64,000 nucleotides of DNA from Candidatus Sumerlaea chitinivorans (GTDB lineage Bacteria; Sumerlaeota; Sumerlaeia; Sumerlaeales; Sumerlaeaceae): the NCBI GenBank assembly GCA_003290465.1, contig CP030759.1:412672-476671 (forward strand), written 5' to 3'. The position numbers and the translations under genes were made by a program. This document shows positions 27,951-36,086 of the stretch, piece by piece. The notes beneath the pieces are model-generated. The model saw nothing but the letters and a program-made list of their open reading frames with translations. It searched no databases and had not been told where the DNA came from. Every line of letters begins with the position of its first letter. Positions within the stretch are counted from its first letter, which is position 1.

Positions 27951-28682
27951 GTGAGCACGAATCCAGAAGCACCGGAAACCATGACAGGTCCGCAGGAGAA
28001 TCTGCAACAGGCTCCGGCATCCCAAGAGCCTGAGGCTGCTGCCCAGCAGGCCAGTGGTGCTGCTGAGCCTCAGCAAGAATCGTTGTACCGGATTTGGGAA
28101 AGCGCGCAAAGCCGGATTGATCCGAAGACCCTCAACCTAAAAGAAGAGCTTGTGATGCTCAACCGTACCGCGAAAGTCGTGAAGGGTGGTCGTCGGTTTA
28201 GTTTTGCGGCTTTGGTAGTCGTTGGGGATGGCGAAGGGCATGTTGGCGCCGGATTCGGGAAAGCAAACGAAGTTCCCGATGCCATCGCGAAGGCCGCCGA
28301 AGACGGCAAGAAGAATCTCATCCGTGTCCCTCTGAAGGGGCGTACCATCCCGCATCCGGTAATTGGGAAGTTTGGGGCGGCGCGTGTGATGCTCAAGCCG
28401 GCATCCGAGGGTACTGGTATCACGGCCGGACCTGCAGTCCGTGCGGTCCTTCAGATGGCGGGGGTTCAGGACGTCCTGACGAAAGTTATTGGAACGAACA
28501 ACAAAATCAACGTCGTGAAAGCGACAATCCAAGGATTGTCGCAGTTGCAGAGCCCGGAGGCAGTAGCTCGGGCGCGCAACAAAGAAGTCGAGGAAATCAT
28601 CGGCAGTCGAAAGAAGCGGCAGGCCACCGAGGGTGCATCCCCTCAACCGTCCTCGACACCTGAGTCGCAGGAGGCGAAGTAA
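27951..28682 (+). CDS. rpsE: 30S ribosomal protein S5 with terminal extensions
   Basis: S5 controls translational accuracy. The conserved body (about residues 55-215) has [40 protein letters not shown] and the [20 protein letters not shown] signature. Translation starts with GTG. At 243 residues it is about 75 longer than E. coli S5: an N-terminal tail of about 55 residues rich in Gln, Ala, Pro and Glu, and a C-terminal tail rich in Ser, Pro and Gln. Both are low-complexity and probably disordered. Confidence 0.98.
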   Translation: MSTNPEAPETMTGPQENLQQAPASQEPEAAAQQASGAAEPQQESLYRIWESAQSRIDPKTLNLKEELVMLNRTAKVVKGGRRFSFAALVVVGDGEGHVGAGFGKANEVPDAIAKAAEDGKKNLIRVPLKGRTIPHPVIGKFGAARVMLKPASEGTGITAGPAVRAVLQMAGVQDVLTKVIGTNNKINVVKATIQGLSQLQSPEAVARARNKEVEEIIGSRKKRQATEGASPQPSSTPESQEAK

Positions 28683-28685
28683 GCC

Positions 28686-28877
28686 ATGACCGAGAAGGTG
28701 AAAGTCACGTGGGTAAAAAGTGGGATCAACCGCCTACGGCATCATCGCCGCACGTTGCGGGCACTTGGTTTCACCCACTTGAACCAAACGAAAGTTCACA
28801 CCCTGACCCCACAAATCAAAGGCATGCTCGATCAGGTGGGCTATCTCTGCAAAATCGAAAAGGTTGAAGAGCAATGA
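28686..28877 (+). CDS. rpmD: 50S ribosomal protein L30
   Basis: A 63-residue protein with the usual KVTWVKSGINRLRHHRRTLR start and LRALGFTHLNQTKVHTLTPQ, in the right place between rpsE and rplO. Its last four bases overlap the rplO start (ATGA). Confidence 0.96.
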   Translation: MTEKVKVTWVKSGINRLRHHRRTLRALGFTHLNQTKVHTLTPQIKGMLDQVGYLCKIEKVEEQ

Positions 28878-29332
28878 AGATTCACGAGCTTGGAAAAGAT
28901 CCCGGACGAAAACAGAAACGTAAGCGCGTGGGCCGCGGTGAGTCCAGTGGCCACGGCCGAACTGCGGGATATGGCAACAAGGGTTCTCAAGCACGGAGCG
29001 GCCGCGGGAAGGGCTACACGGGAGCTTTTGAAGGCGGCCAGATGCCGTTGATTCGCCGTATCCCGAAACGTGGTTTCACGAACATCTTCCGCAAAGAGTA
29101 CGAAATCGTCAATCTTTCTGTCCTTGAAAGCTTCGATGATGGTTCAGTTGTGGACCTTGCTGCGCTGAAGCAGGCTGGCAAGCTCAAGGGCCGTGTTGAG
29201 CGGCTCAAAGTTCTTGGTAAAGGTGAGTTGACAAAGAAGCTCGTTGTGAAAGCTCATGCTTTCTCGAAGAGCGCTAAGGAAAAAATCGAAGCTCTGGGTG
29301 GCAAAGCGGAGGTAGTTGGGTCGGCAGCCTAA
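28874..29332 (+). CDS. rplO: 50S ribosomal protein L15
   Basis: L15 is a late-assembly 23S rRNA binder. The glycine-rich N-terminus has KRKRVGRGESSGHGRTAGYG and KGSQARSGRGKGYTGAFEGG, followed by MPLIRRIPKRGF; the C-terminal domain ends with KVKAHAFSKSAKEKIE-like sequence. The length is 152 residues. It overlaps rpmD and precedes secY by 45 bases. Confidence 0.98.
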   Translation: MKIHELGKDPGRKQKRKRVGRGESSGHGRTAGYGNKGSQARSGRGKGYTGAFEGGQMPLIRRIPKRGFTNIFRKEYEIVNLSVLESFDDGSVVDLAALKQAGKLKGRVERLKVLGKGELTKKLVVKAHAFSKSAKEKIEALGGKAEVVGSAA

Positions 29333-29377
29333 GCTGCGCAAGCTCCGCCCATTTTCCTACAGTGGAAGGCTAAAAAC

Positions 29378-30796
29378 GTGATCCGTAGCATCGGCGCGCT
29401 GAAAAATATCTGGAAAATCCCGGACCTAAAACAAAAGGTCCTCTATACGCTGCTCATTCTCGCAGTTTACCGCATCGGAGCTCACATCCCGACGCCATTT
29501 ATTGATCGTGGCAAGCTGACCGAATACTTGGGGCGCCTGCGGGGAACCGGTGGGGGACTGTTTGAGGTAGTGGACCTTTTTGGTGGATATGCTTTCCGGA
29601 ATATGAGCATATTCGCTCTCGGGATTATGCCCTACATCAGCATGTCCATTATCCTCCAGCTGATGGCGGTCGTGTTTCCCCGCCTTCAAAAGATTCAACA
29701 GGAAGGTGTTCTTGGACAGCGCAAAATCAATCGCTGGACACGCATCGGCACAATTTTCCTCACCGCCTTTCAGGCCTTTGGGTTGGGGCTTTACCTGCTA
29801 CAGCAAGACTTAACCTACATGAAAGGGAGCTACACAGGGCTGTTCCTTGTCACAACGGTGTTCGCCATGACCACAGGCACGGCGTTTATTATGTGGCTTG
29901 GCGAGAGAATCAGTGACAAGGGGATCGGCAATGGTATGTCGCTGATCATTGCCGCGGGTATCATGGCGCACTATCCGACAGATGCAGCTGCTCTGTGGGC
30001 GCAGATCAGTACCGGAAGCCTTGCAGCAATTTGGGCACCGGTAACGATCGTCCTTTTCGTTATCTCCTCGATGGCCATTATTCTTGTTCAGGAAGGCACG
30101 CGGCGCATTCCTATCCAACAAGCGAAACGCGTGGTGGGCCGACGGGTCATGGCCGGCGGGACCAATTACTTGCCCCTCAAGATTAACACGGCCGGCGTCA
30201 TCCCCGTTATCTTTGCGTCCGCAATTCTTAGCTTTCCAAGTTTCCTCGGTTCCTTCTTGAGTGGCGGAAGTGAGCAGGGTGGGATTTTGGGTTCCCTTTT
30301 TAGCCAGAATTCCCCTTACAACCTCTACAACCTTTTCAGCCGATGGTTTGGCCTCGAGCAGGGTGGAATTTTCCTGCTGCTGAAGAGCTTCAACCTGTAC
30401 ATCATTTTCTTTGCCCTGCTGACAGGCTTCTTCTGCTACTTCTATACCGCAATCGTCTTTAACCCCGACGATATCGCAAACAACCTCAAGAAAGCAGGGT
30501 CTTTTATCCCGGGAAAACGGCCCGGTAAACCCACCGCCGAGTACATTGATTATATCCTTACGCGCATCACGACTGCTGGCGCTGTCTTCCTTGTGTTGAT
30601 CGCCGTGACGCCTCTCGTGTTGGAAACCTCCTTCGGGATGCCTTACAACGCGGCGTCTTTCGTGGGGGGCACCGGACTCATCATCGTCATCGGTGTCATG
30701 CTGGATACGCTCAAGCAGATCGAGTCGCAGTTGCTTATGCGCCACTACGAAGGCTTCGCGATGCGTAAGGCGGCCTCGGTCGCTCGGTGGCGTTGA
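29378..30796 (+). CDS. secY: Protein translocase subunit SecY
   Basis: SecY is the channel of the Sec translocon. The 472-residue protein has ten predicted membrane helices, with the early PDLKQKVLYTLLILAVYRIG and GAHIPTPFID, the plug region, LGIMPYISMSIILQLMAVVF, LGERISDKGIGNGMSLIIAA and the large cytoplasmic loop QEGTRRIPIQQAKRVVGRR. An extended external loop (about residues 285-335, Gly/Ser/Asn-rich) makes it longer than E. coli SecY. It begins with GTG. adk, which often follows, is missing. Confidence 0.98.
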   Translation: MIRSIGALKNIWKIPDLKQKVLYTLLILAVYRIGAHIPTPFIDRGKLTEYLGRLRGTGGGLFEVVDLFGGYAFRNMSIFALGIMPYISMSIILQLMAVVFPRLQKIQQEGVLGQRKINRWTRIGTIFLTAFQAFGLGLYLLQQDLTYMKGSYTGLFLVTTVFAMTTGTAFIMWLGERISDKGIGNGMSLIIAAGIMAHYPTDAAALWAQISTGSLAAIWAPVTIVLFVISSMAIILVQEGTRRIPIQQAKRVVGRRVMAGGTNYLPLKINTAGVIPVIFASAILSFPSFLGSFLSGGSEQGGILGSLFSQNSPYNLYNLFSRWFGLEQGGIFLLLKSFNLYIIFFALLTGFFCYFYTAIVFNPDDIANNLKKAGSFIPGKRPGKPTAEYIDYILTRITTAGAVFLVLIAVTPLVLETSFGMPYNAASFVGGTGLIIVIGVMLDTLKQIESQLLMRHYEGFAMRKAASVARWR

Positions 30797-31170
30797 TGAA
30801 ACCAGCATTTAGTGTGGACTGCGTGCGCGGATGAGTTGGTGCCACGATCTACTCTGCTGATCGGGTGCGAGGCGACGCGACCCCAACGGAGAAATGCTGT
30901 GGTCGCCCTCAAAGCAAAATCCGCCGGCGACCAGTCGAGGCATACGTGAGGCGACAACAGGCAAGTCAGTCGCCGAATTCCTTTTGCTCCGCTCGTCAAC
31001 TCCATCTCGGCCGGGGAATTTGCGTTGCGGGGGACTTCCGTGTCGAATGCGAAACGTCGCCGCCTCGCTCTGAATGTGGCGCAAATTCCGGTTGCGTCAA
31101 TTGCCTCGCCGCAGCTCAAATGCTCCACAGTTTTGCGGCATGCGGTATTGCTTAGAAAGTTGTTAATGGA
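30797..31170. other. 374-base gap between secY and map, no gene supported
   Basis: In many bacteria adk occupies this spot. I find no P-loop or other adk trace in any frame. Short open frames here (for example 30865-31155 on the plus strand) have an odd, Arg/Cys-rich composition and no ribosome binding site. No clear promoter or terminator is visible. Confidence 0.6.
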
Positions 31171-31929
31171 ATGAACGGATCTTCCCGAATCGAGATCAAG
31201 ACACCCAAAGAAATCGAGAAGATGCGTCGAGCTGGGCAGCTGCTGAGCTCGGTTTTTCGTGCCCTTGCTCCGCAGATTGTTCCCGGCGTTAGCACTGCGG
31301 AACTCGACGCTTTTGCCAGAAAGCTGATTGAGGAGGCGGGGGCGATCCCAGCTTTTCTCGGCTATCACGGCTATCCCGCGACTCTTTGCACCTCTGTTAA
31401 CGATCAGGTAGTCCACGGAATTCCTGGCAAGTATGTCCTAAAGGAAGGTGATATTCTTTCGGTGGATTGTGGGCTTGTTCTCGATGGTTTTTACGCGGAT
31501 TCGGCGATCACGTTCCCAGTTGGGGAGGTCGGTGAATTAGCCCAGCGCCTCATCGACACAACCCGACGAGCGCTCGAGGCAGGAATCGAGCAGATGGTTC
31601 CCAACAATCGCTTGGGCACACTGCAAGCCGCCATTCAACAAGTCATCGAGAGCGAAGGTTTTTCCGTGGTACGCGAATACACTGGCCACGGCATCGGGCG
31701 CCAAATGCATGAACCGCCGCAGATTCTGAATTTCGGAACCCCCGGCACGGGACTGCGCTTGCGACCGGGCATGGTCTTTGCCATTGAGCCGATGGTGAAC
31801 GCGGGTACTTGGAAAACGCGCGTCCTTGAGGATGGATGGACCGTGGTGACCGCAGACGGCTCCCTCTCAGCGCACTTCGAACATACCATTGCTGTGACGG
31901 ACGATGGCCCGCTTGTCCTGACGGCGTAA
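31171..31929 (+). CDS. map: Methionine aminopeptidase, type I
   Basis: Map removes the start methionine from new proteins. All five metal ligands are visible: the two Asp in SVDCGLVLDGFYADSAI, His in YTGHGIGRQMHEPP, Glu in VFAIEPM and Glu in AHFEHTIAVT. The length of 252 residues is normal for a type Ia enzyme without zinc-finger extension. It lies 374 bases behind secY; infA, rpmJ, rpsM, rpsK, rpsD, rpoA and rplQ do not follow, and a glycosyltransferase cluster begins instead. Confidence 0.98.
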   Translation: MNGSSRIEIKTPKEIEKMRRAGQLLSSVFRALAPQIVPGVSTAELDAFARKLIEEAGAIPAFLGYHGYPATLCTSVNDQVVHGIPGKYVLKEGDILSVDCGLVLDGFYADSAITFPVGEVGELAQRLIDTTRRALEAGIEQMVPNNRLGTLQAAIQQVIESEGFSVVREYTGHGIGRQMHEPPQILNFGTPGTGLRLRPGMVFAIEPMVNAGTWKTRVLEDGWTVVTADGSLSAHFEHTIAVTDDGPLVLTA

Positions 31930-32121
31930 GTGTCGTTCCGAAGCTTCCGCACTCTTTGCGCTTGGCGTCCACACGCAACACTATCGGCGTGGGCCGCTCA
32001 CATTGTAGCGCTTCAAGGCACAGCTTGATAAAGCCACGTTGAACTTGGCTGCAGCCTAACGAATGCAAGGTTGACAGCCCACTGAAAATAGCTCGGAATC
32101 GGCAATCGCACTGTGACGACA

Positions 32122-33387
32122 ATGAGAATCTTAGTCCTGCACCAGCATTTTTATCCAGAGACAGTTGGAACCTCCACGCGCGCCGTGGAAATCGTGGAAT
32201 ACCTTGTCCAAAGAGGGCACGACGTAACGGTCGTGGCTGGGATTCCGAGTCACCCGTCAACGATGCGCAGTGGGGAAGTCAGCCGCAACCAACCACGTTT
32301 CGAAAAATTCCGTGGCGCCACACTCTACCGCGTGTGGACGTTCGGAACAGCAAAGCCTGATAATTTTTGGCGGCGGATGGCGGCGTATAGCTCGTTTATG
32401 TTCTTCGGCTTTCTTAAGGCGCTCTTCGTTCCGGGCAAGTTCGACGTCCTCGTCGCCATCAGCCCCTTGCCTGACGGAATCGCTGGGATGTGGGTTAGCG
32501 CACTGCGCCGGATTCCCCTCATGTTTGACGTTTGCGACATTTGGCCCGACTGCGCAATTGCGGTTGGAATGTTGCGGCATCCGCTTTTGATTCGTATCGC
32601 CCAGTGGCTTGAGAAATGTGTGTATGCACGATCGCGCCGCATCGGGGTTGTCACACGTGGGTTCATTGAGAACCTCTCGGCGAAAGGGGTCCCACGTGAG
32701 AAGATCCGGCTTCTACCTGACTGGGTGGACCCGGACGTGTACGATTCCTCAAAAGCACCCCGTGACGCCACTCGCCGTGAGTATGGGCTCGATGGTTACT
32801 TTGTCGTTTCTTTCTTTGGAAATTTCGGACTCTTGATGGGTTTGGAAACCATTCTCGAGGCCGCGAGAATCCTCAAAGACCAACCAGACATCCTGATCTT
32901 GTTTGTGGGCAAGGGCGTGGCTCAGCCAATGATGGAGGAGAAAATCGCGGCTTGGGATCTGCGGAATGTCCGGATCCTGCCGTATCAACCACGGTCGAAG
33001 GTTCCGGCCCTCTTAGCTGCGTCCGATGCGCTCATTGTGACGTACATGAAAAATGAGATTACGCGCATCACTGTTCCGTCGAAAATCTATGAGTACATGT
33101 CCAGCGAACGCCCCATCGTTGCCGGCGTGGAAGGGGTGATCGCGGAGATTCTCACAGAAGCAGGGTGCGGCTTAGTCAGCCGAACTCGTGACCCAAAAGA
33201 GATCGCCGAGCACATCCTCTACCTAAAACAAAATCCCGAAGTGGGACAAGAGATGGGCAAAAGAGGTCGAGAATACGCGATTCGCCACTTTGCTTTTGCG
33301 CGGGTTGCACAAGACTACGAGCAAACCGTACGGGAAGCGGCTGGCGAACTCGGGCAGGCGTCCGCAGCCGCTGCTGCAGCGCCTTAA
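32122..33387 (+). CDS. GT4-family glycosyltransferase
   Basis: A GT-B enzyme of 421 residues, WbuB-like. The N-terminal domain begins MRILVLHQHFYPETVGTSTR; FDVCDIWPDCAI and VLVAISPLPDGIAGM follow. The C-terminal donor domain contains VSFFGNFGLLMGLETILEAA, the ALLAASDALIVTYM strand and PSKIYEYMSSERPIVAG, whose Glu is part of the retaining-GT E-x7-E type site. Such enzymes add GlcNAc/FucNAc-like or hexose sugars in O-antigen or capsule synthesis. A GTG three codons upstream of the chosen ATG is possible. It heads an envelope-polysaccharide group with the GT2 gene next. Confidence 0.88.
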   Translation: MRILVLHQHFYPETVGTSTRAVEIVEYLVQRGHDVTVVAGIPSHPSTMRSGEVSRNQPRFEKFRGATLYRVWTFGTAKPDNFWRRMAAYSSFMFFGFLKALFVPGKFDVLVAISPLPDGIAGMWVSALRRIPLMFDVCDIWPDCAIAVGMLRHPLLIRIAQWLEKCVYARSRRIGVVTRGFIENLSAKGVPREKIRLLPDWVDPDVYDSSKAPRDATRREYGLDGYFVVSFFGNFGLLMGLETILEAARILKDQPDILILFVGKGVAQPMMEEKIAAWDLRNVRILPYQPRSKVPALLAASDALIVTYMKNEITRITVPSKIYEYMSSERPIVAGVEGVIAEILTEAGCGLVSRTRDPKEIAEHILYLKQNPEVGQEMGKRGREYAIRHFAFARVAQDYEQTVREAAGELGQASAAAAAAP

Positions 33388-33532
33388 GGCACTGAGACTC
33401 AGCGACTTTTCTTGTCGGAGGCTGGTCGAGACCTCGCAAAACGGATTGCTTTGACGTGTGAGGCCTGAATCACAATCTTTTTAATAAGAAGTTCCGAACA
33501 CAGCGTTTCTTGACGAAGCACGAAAAACGCGG

Positions 33533-34465
33533 ATGAGCACGACGAGTCCACCTCAGACGAATCAGTCCAATGTGACGACTACCCCTCGTCTATCTGTCGT
33601 GCTCATCAACCTGAACACTCGCGAGTTCTTGCGTGCCTGCCTAAAGTCCTTTGGTGCTCGGCTCAACGATCCCAGTTACGAAGTGATCGTGGTGGACAAT
33701 GGGTCCACCGACGGAAGCCTTGAGATGGTGCGTGAGGAGTTCCCATCTGTCCGCCTCATGCCTCAAGGCGAGAACCTTGGATTTACGAAAGCCAACAACA
33801 TTGGCCTCCGAGCAGCCCGAGGGCAATACCTTCTCATTCTCAATAGCGATACAGAGATCCTCGACGATGCCCTTGAGCGAATGTGCGCCTTTATGGAGGC
33901 GCATCCCGACATCGGTGCGTTAGGCCCCAAGCTCTTGAACCCTGACTTCACGCTCCAATACTCGTGCCGGCGTTTTCCCTCGTACCGCACAGCACTATTC
34001 CATCGCTATTCCATCATCACGCGCCTCTTTCCCAACAACCGTTATTCGCAGGAATACCTCATGAAAGACGTCGGCCACGACACCACCATGGACGTGGATT
34101 GGGTGAGTGGAGCCGCCCTTCTGACGCGACGCGAAACTCTTGCGCAGGTTGGGCTTTTTGACGAAGGATTTTTTGTTTATGCAGAGGATGTGGATCTGTG
34201 CTACCGCATCAAGCAGGCGGGGTGGCGCGTGGTGTACTTGCCGGAGGCGCGCATCATCCATCACATCGGAAAAACGTCGCGCCAGGTCCCGTACCGGGCA
34301 ACGTGGGAGCGCCATCGCAGCATGTGGCGTTTTTATCGCAAGCATTATAGTCGCGGCATTGTCCTCGTGGACGTAGCCACTTTCGTGGGAATTGCGTTAC
34401 GTTGTGGCCTTATGCTTGCACATACGTGGGTCACTCATCGTTTCCGCAAAGGAGAAAAAGGATGA
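33533..34465 (+). CDS. GT2-family glycosyltransferase (rhamnosyltransferase-like)
   Basis: A GT-A enzyme of 310 residues. LSVVLINLNTREFLRACLKS and VIVVDNGSTDGSLEMV are the GT2 donor-binding start, GYLLILNSDTEI-like LILNSDTEILDD carries the DXD-type metal site, and FDEGFFVYAEDVDLCYRIKQ the acceptor/catalytic ED motif. Members transfer rhamnose or other sugars to glycan chains. The stop overlaps the start of the next gene, a membrane protein of the WecA type, by four bases, which suggests a shared pathway. Confidence 0.9.
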   Translation: MSTTSPPQTNQSNVTTTPRLSVVLINLNTREFLRACLKSFGARLNDPSYEVIVVDNGSTDGSLEMVREEFPSVRLMPQGENLGFTKANNIGLRAARGQYLLILNSDTEILDDALERMCAFMEAHPDIGALGPKLLNPDFTLQYSCRRFPSYRTALFHRYSIITRLFPNNRYSQEYLMKDVGHDTTMDVDWVSGAALLTRRETLAQVGLFDEGFFVYAEDVDLCYRIKQAGWRVVYLPEARIIHHIGKTSRQVPYRATWERHRSMWRFYRKHYSRGIVLVDVATFVGIALRCGLMLAHTWVTHRFRKGEKG

Positions 34466-35364
34466 GCCGAGCATTTGTCGAACTCCTGATCGGCGCCGTG
34501 GCTTGCCTTGCCGGCATGGTGCTCGGTTACCGTGGCTGGAAACGCTCGCAACCAACTGGTTCCGTCCGCTCATCGCAAGTCTCTTACTATGCAGCGGCGC
34601 CTCTCGTGGGCGGATTTGTTGCCGGATTGCTGGTGCTGATCGCAGCACTCCAAACAATCGTTGGAACGAATGATCGGTTTTATAGTGTCACCAGTGCTTT
34701 GCGAGTTTCGCTCGGCGTGCTGGTTGGTGTTCTTCTGATTTTCGCTGGGTACTATCGTTATCGGCCCTATTCAGAGGTCGAGGATCGGGGGGCGGCCGCG
34801 TCATCCGCATCTTCCAATCGTGTGTGCGGGCTGCCGCACTGGCTGTACCGCCTTATCCTCGAAGTCCTTGCCGGATTGAGTGCCGTGGCTGTTGGCGTGC
34901 AATTCTCCATCCTCAGTATTGGTGCTGGGAAGGAAATCGCGCTGGGCGGTTGGTCACTCATCCTTACCCTCGCGTGGATTCTGCTGGCGATGAATGTCGT
35001 GAAGCTGCTTGATGGATTAGAGGGGGCAGTGGTGGTTCTCGTGCTCGTTGCGGCAGTTGCGGTGTGTTATACCACCCTCGGGACCGGTGAACATTTTCTC
35101 AATGCGCTGAGTGCGTGTCTGATCGGTGCCTCACTGGCTGCTCTTCGCTTTAACGCCTATCCTGCGCGACTATCGCTGCGCGGACCGGGTACTGCGTGTG
35201 CCGGATACCTCTTCGCCGTACTAACCGTCTTAGCCCGCCAGAAAACAGTAGCCGCATTGCTCCTCATTTTCCCCGTCTTTTTAATTTTGCTTATTCTTGC
35301 CGGTGCGATGTTGTCAGTTTTGGAACGTACTTTGTTTTCGGCGAATGAGGATCGTGAGGGATGA
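34462..35364 (+). CDS. Degenerate WecA/MraY-like membrane protein
   Basis: A 300-residue protein with about nine hydrophobic segments. It follows the WecA/MraY (PNPT) plan in order: PLVGGFVAG near residue 48 (family PxxGG), LLIFAGYYRYRP near 91-102, WILLAMNVVKLLDGLEGAV near 172-190, and IGASLAALRFNAYPARL near 221-237. Active enzymes have DD where this has Y97-Y98, a second Asn where this has K181, and a GD-type motif where this has R240-G241; only N178, D184 and N231 look kept. It is therefore probably not an active sugar-phosphate transferase. AAGGAG eight bases before the ATG fixes the start. It overlaps GT2 and Maf by four bases each. Function unknown, probably a scaffold, flippase-like or regulatory protein. 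Confidence 0.75.
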   Translation: MSRAFVELLIGAVACLAGMVLGYRGWKRSQPTGSVRSSQVSYYAAAPLVGGFVAGLLVLIAALQTIVGTNDRFYSVTSALRVSLGVLVGVLLIFAGYYRYRPYSEVEDRGAAASSASSNRVCGLPHWLYRLILEVLAGLSAVAVGVQFSILSIGAGKEIALGGWSLILTLAWILLAMNVVKLLDGLEGAVVVLVLVAAVAVCYTTLGTGEHFLNALSACLIGASLAALRFNAYPARLSLRGPGTACAGYLFAVLTVLARQKTVAALLLIFPVFLILLILAGAMLSVLERTLFSANEDREG

Positions 35365-36080
35365 CATCAACACCCCTGTTGGACTCTGATGGGCAGGATG
35401 CCTGCAAAGCAGCAAAATCGTGTGCGACGCCGAATACTCCGATCGTTCTGGCTTCGGCCTCACCGCGGCGCCGCGAGCTTTTGGAGAAAATCGGATTACA
35501 ATTCGTGGTTGCTCCCGCCGACGTGAATGAGGAGGCCCTACCTTATCGCACACCACGCGAGCTCGCAATCAAGGCAGCTTTTGCCAAGGCGTGCGCGATA
35601 GAACCTCGCTTTCCACGAGCCATTTTGCTTGCTGCGGATACCGTCGTTGCCCTCGACGGGAAAGTGTACGGCAAGCCAGTTACGCCTGACGACGCCGCGC
35701 GCATGCTCCGCGAGTTGAGTGGCCGACGCCACAGCGTGATTACGGGAGTCGTCGTGAAGGAATCCGGGAAAATGGCAGTGTTGGACGCGGTCGAGACGTG
35801 GGTATCGTTCCGCGAACTCACGGAGACAGAAATTGAGAACTACGTCGCATCCGGAGAGCCCATGGATAAGGCCGGCGCCTACGCCATCCAAGGCGGAGCG
35901 AGTGCGTTTGTGACGCATATCGAGGGAGACTATTGGAATGTGGTGGGGTTACCAGTCGCGCGACTCGTTGAACTGCTGGGCTCCTTTTTGGATGTCCGCC
36001 CCTTCCAGCAGAAGCTCCGCGAGTTGCGTACTCAAGTTCCTGTGCTCGGTCCACAGTTCCAGAATCCTGCGGAAGGATAG
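35361..36080 (+). CDS. maf: Maf-family nucleoside triphosphate pyrophosphatase
   Basis: Maf proteins hydrolyse dTTP/UTP or modified nucleotides and affect septum formation. The signature IVLASASPRRRELLEKIGL comes after about 30 residues of unconserved N-terminus; the catalytic Asp is in LLAADTVVALDGKVYGKP, and YAIQGGASAFVTHIEGDYWN is the typical C-terminal binding segment. The 239-residue length includes the extra N-terminal tail. Start overlaps the preceding gene (ATGA). YhdE-type specificity for dTTP/UTP is likely but not proven. Confidence 0.92.
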   Translation: MTSTPLLDSDGQDACKAAKSCATPNTPIVLASASPRRRELLEKIGLQFVVAPADVNEEALPYRTPRELAIKAAFAKACAIEPRFPRAILLAADTVVALDGKVYGKPVTPDDAARMLRELSGRRHSVITGVVVKESGKMAVLDAVETWVSFRELTETEIENYVASGEPMDKAGAYAIQGGASAFVTHIEGDYWNVVGLPVARLVELLGSFLDVRPFQQKLRELRTQVPVLGPQFQNPAEG

Positions 36081-36086
36081 TAAGGA

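Noticed and set aside
29810-30808. 332-codon open frame antisense to secY
   Set aside because: It is a shadow of SecY codons; the product is highly charged with no fold signature, and secY is certain.
30865-31155. 96-codon plus-strand frame between secY and map
   Set aside because: No ribosome binding site, composition unlike the neighbours, and nothing resembling adenylate kinase.
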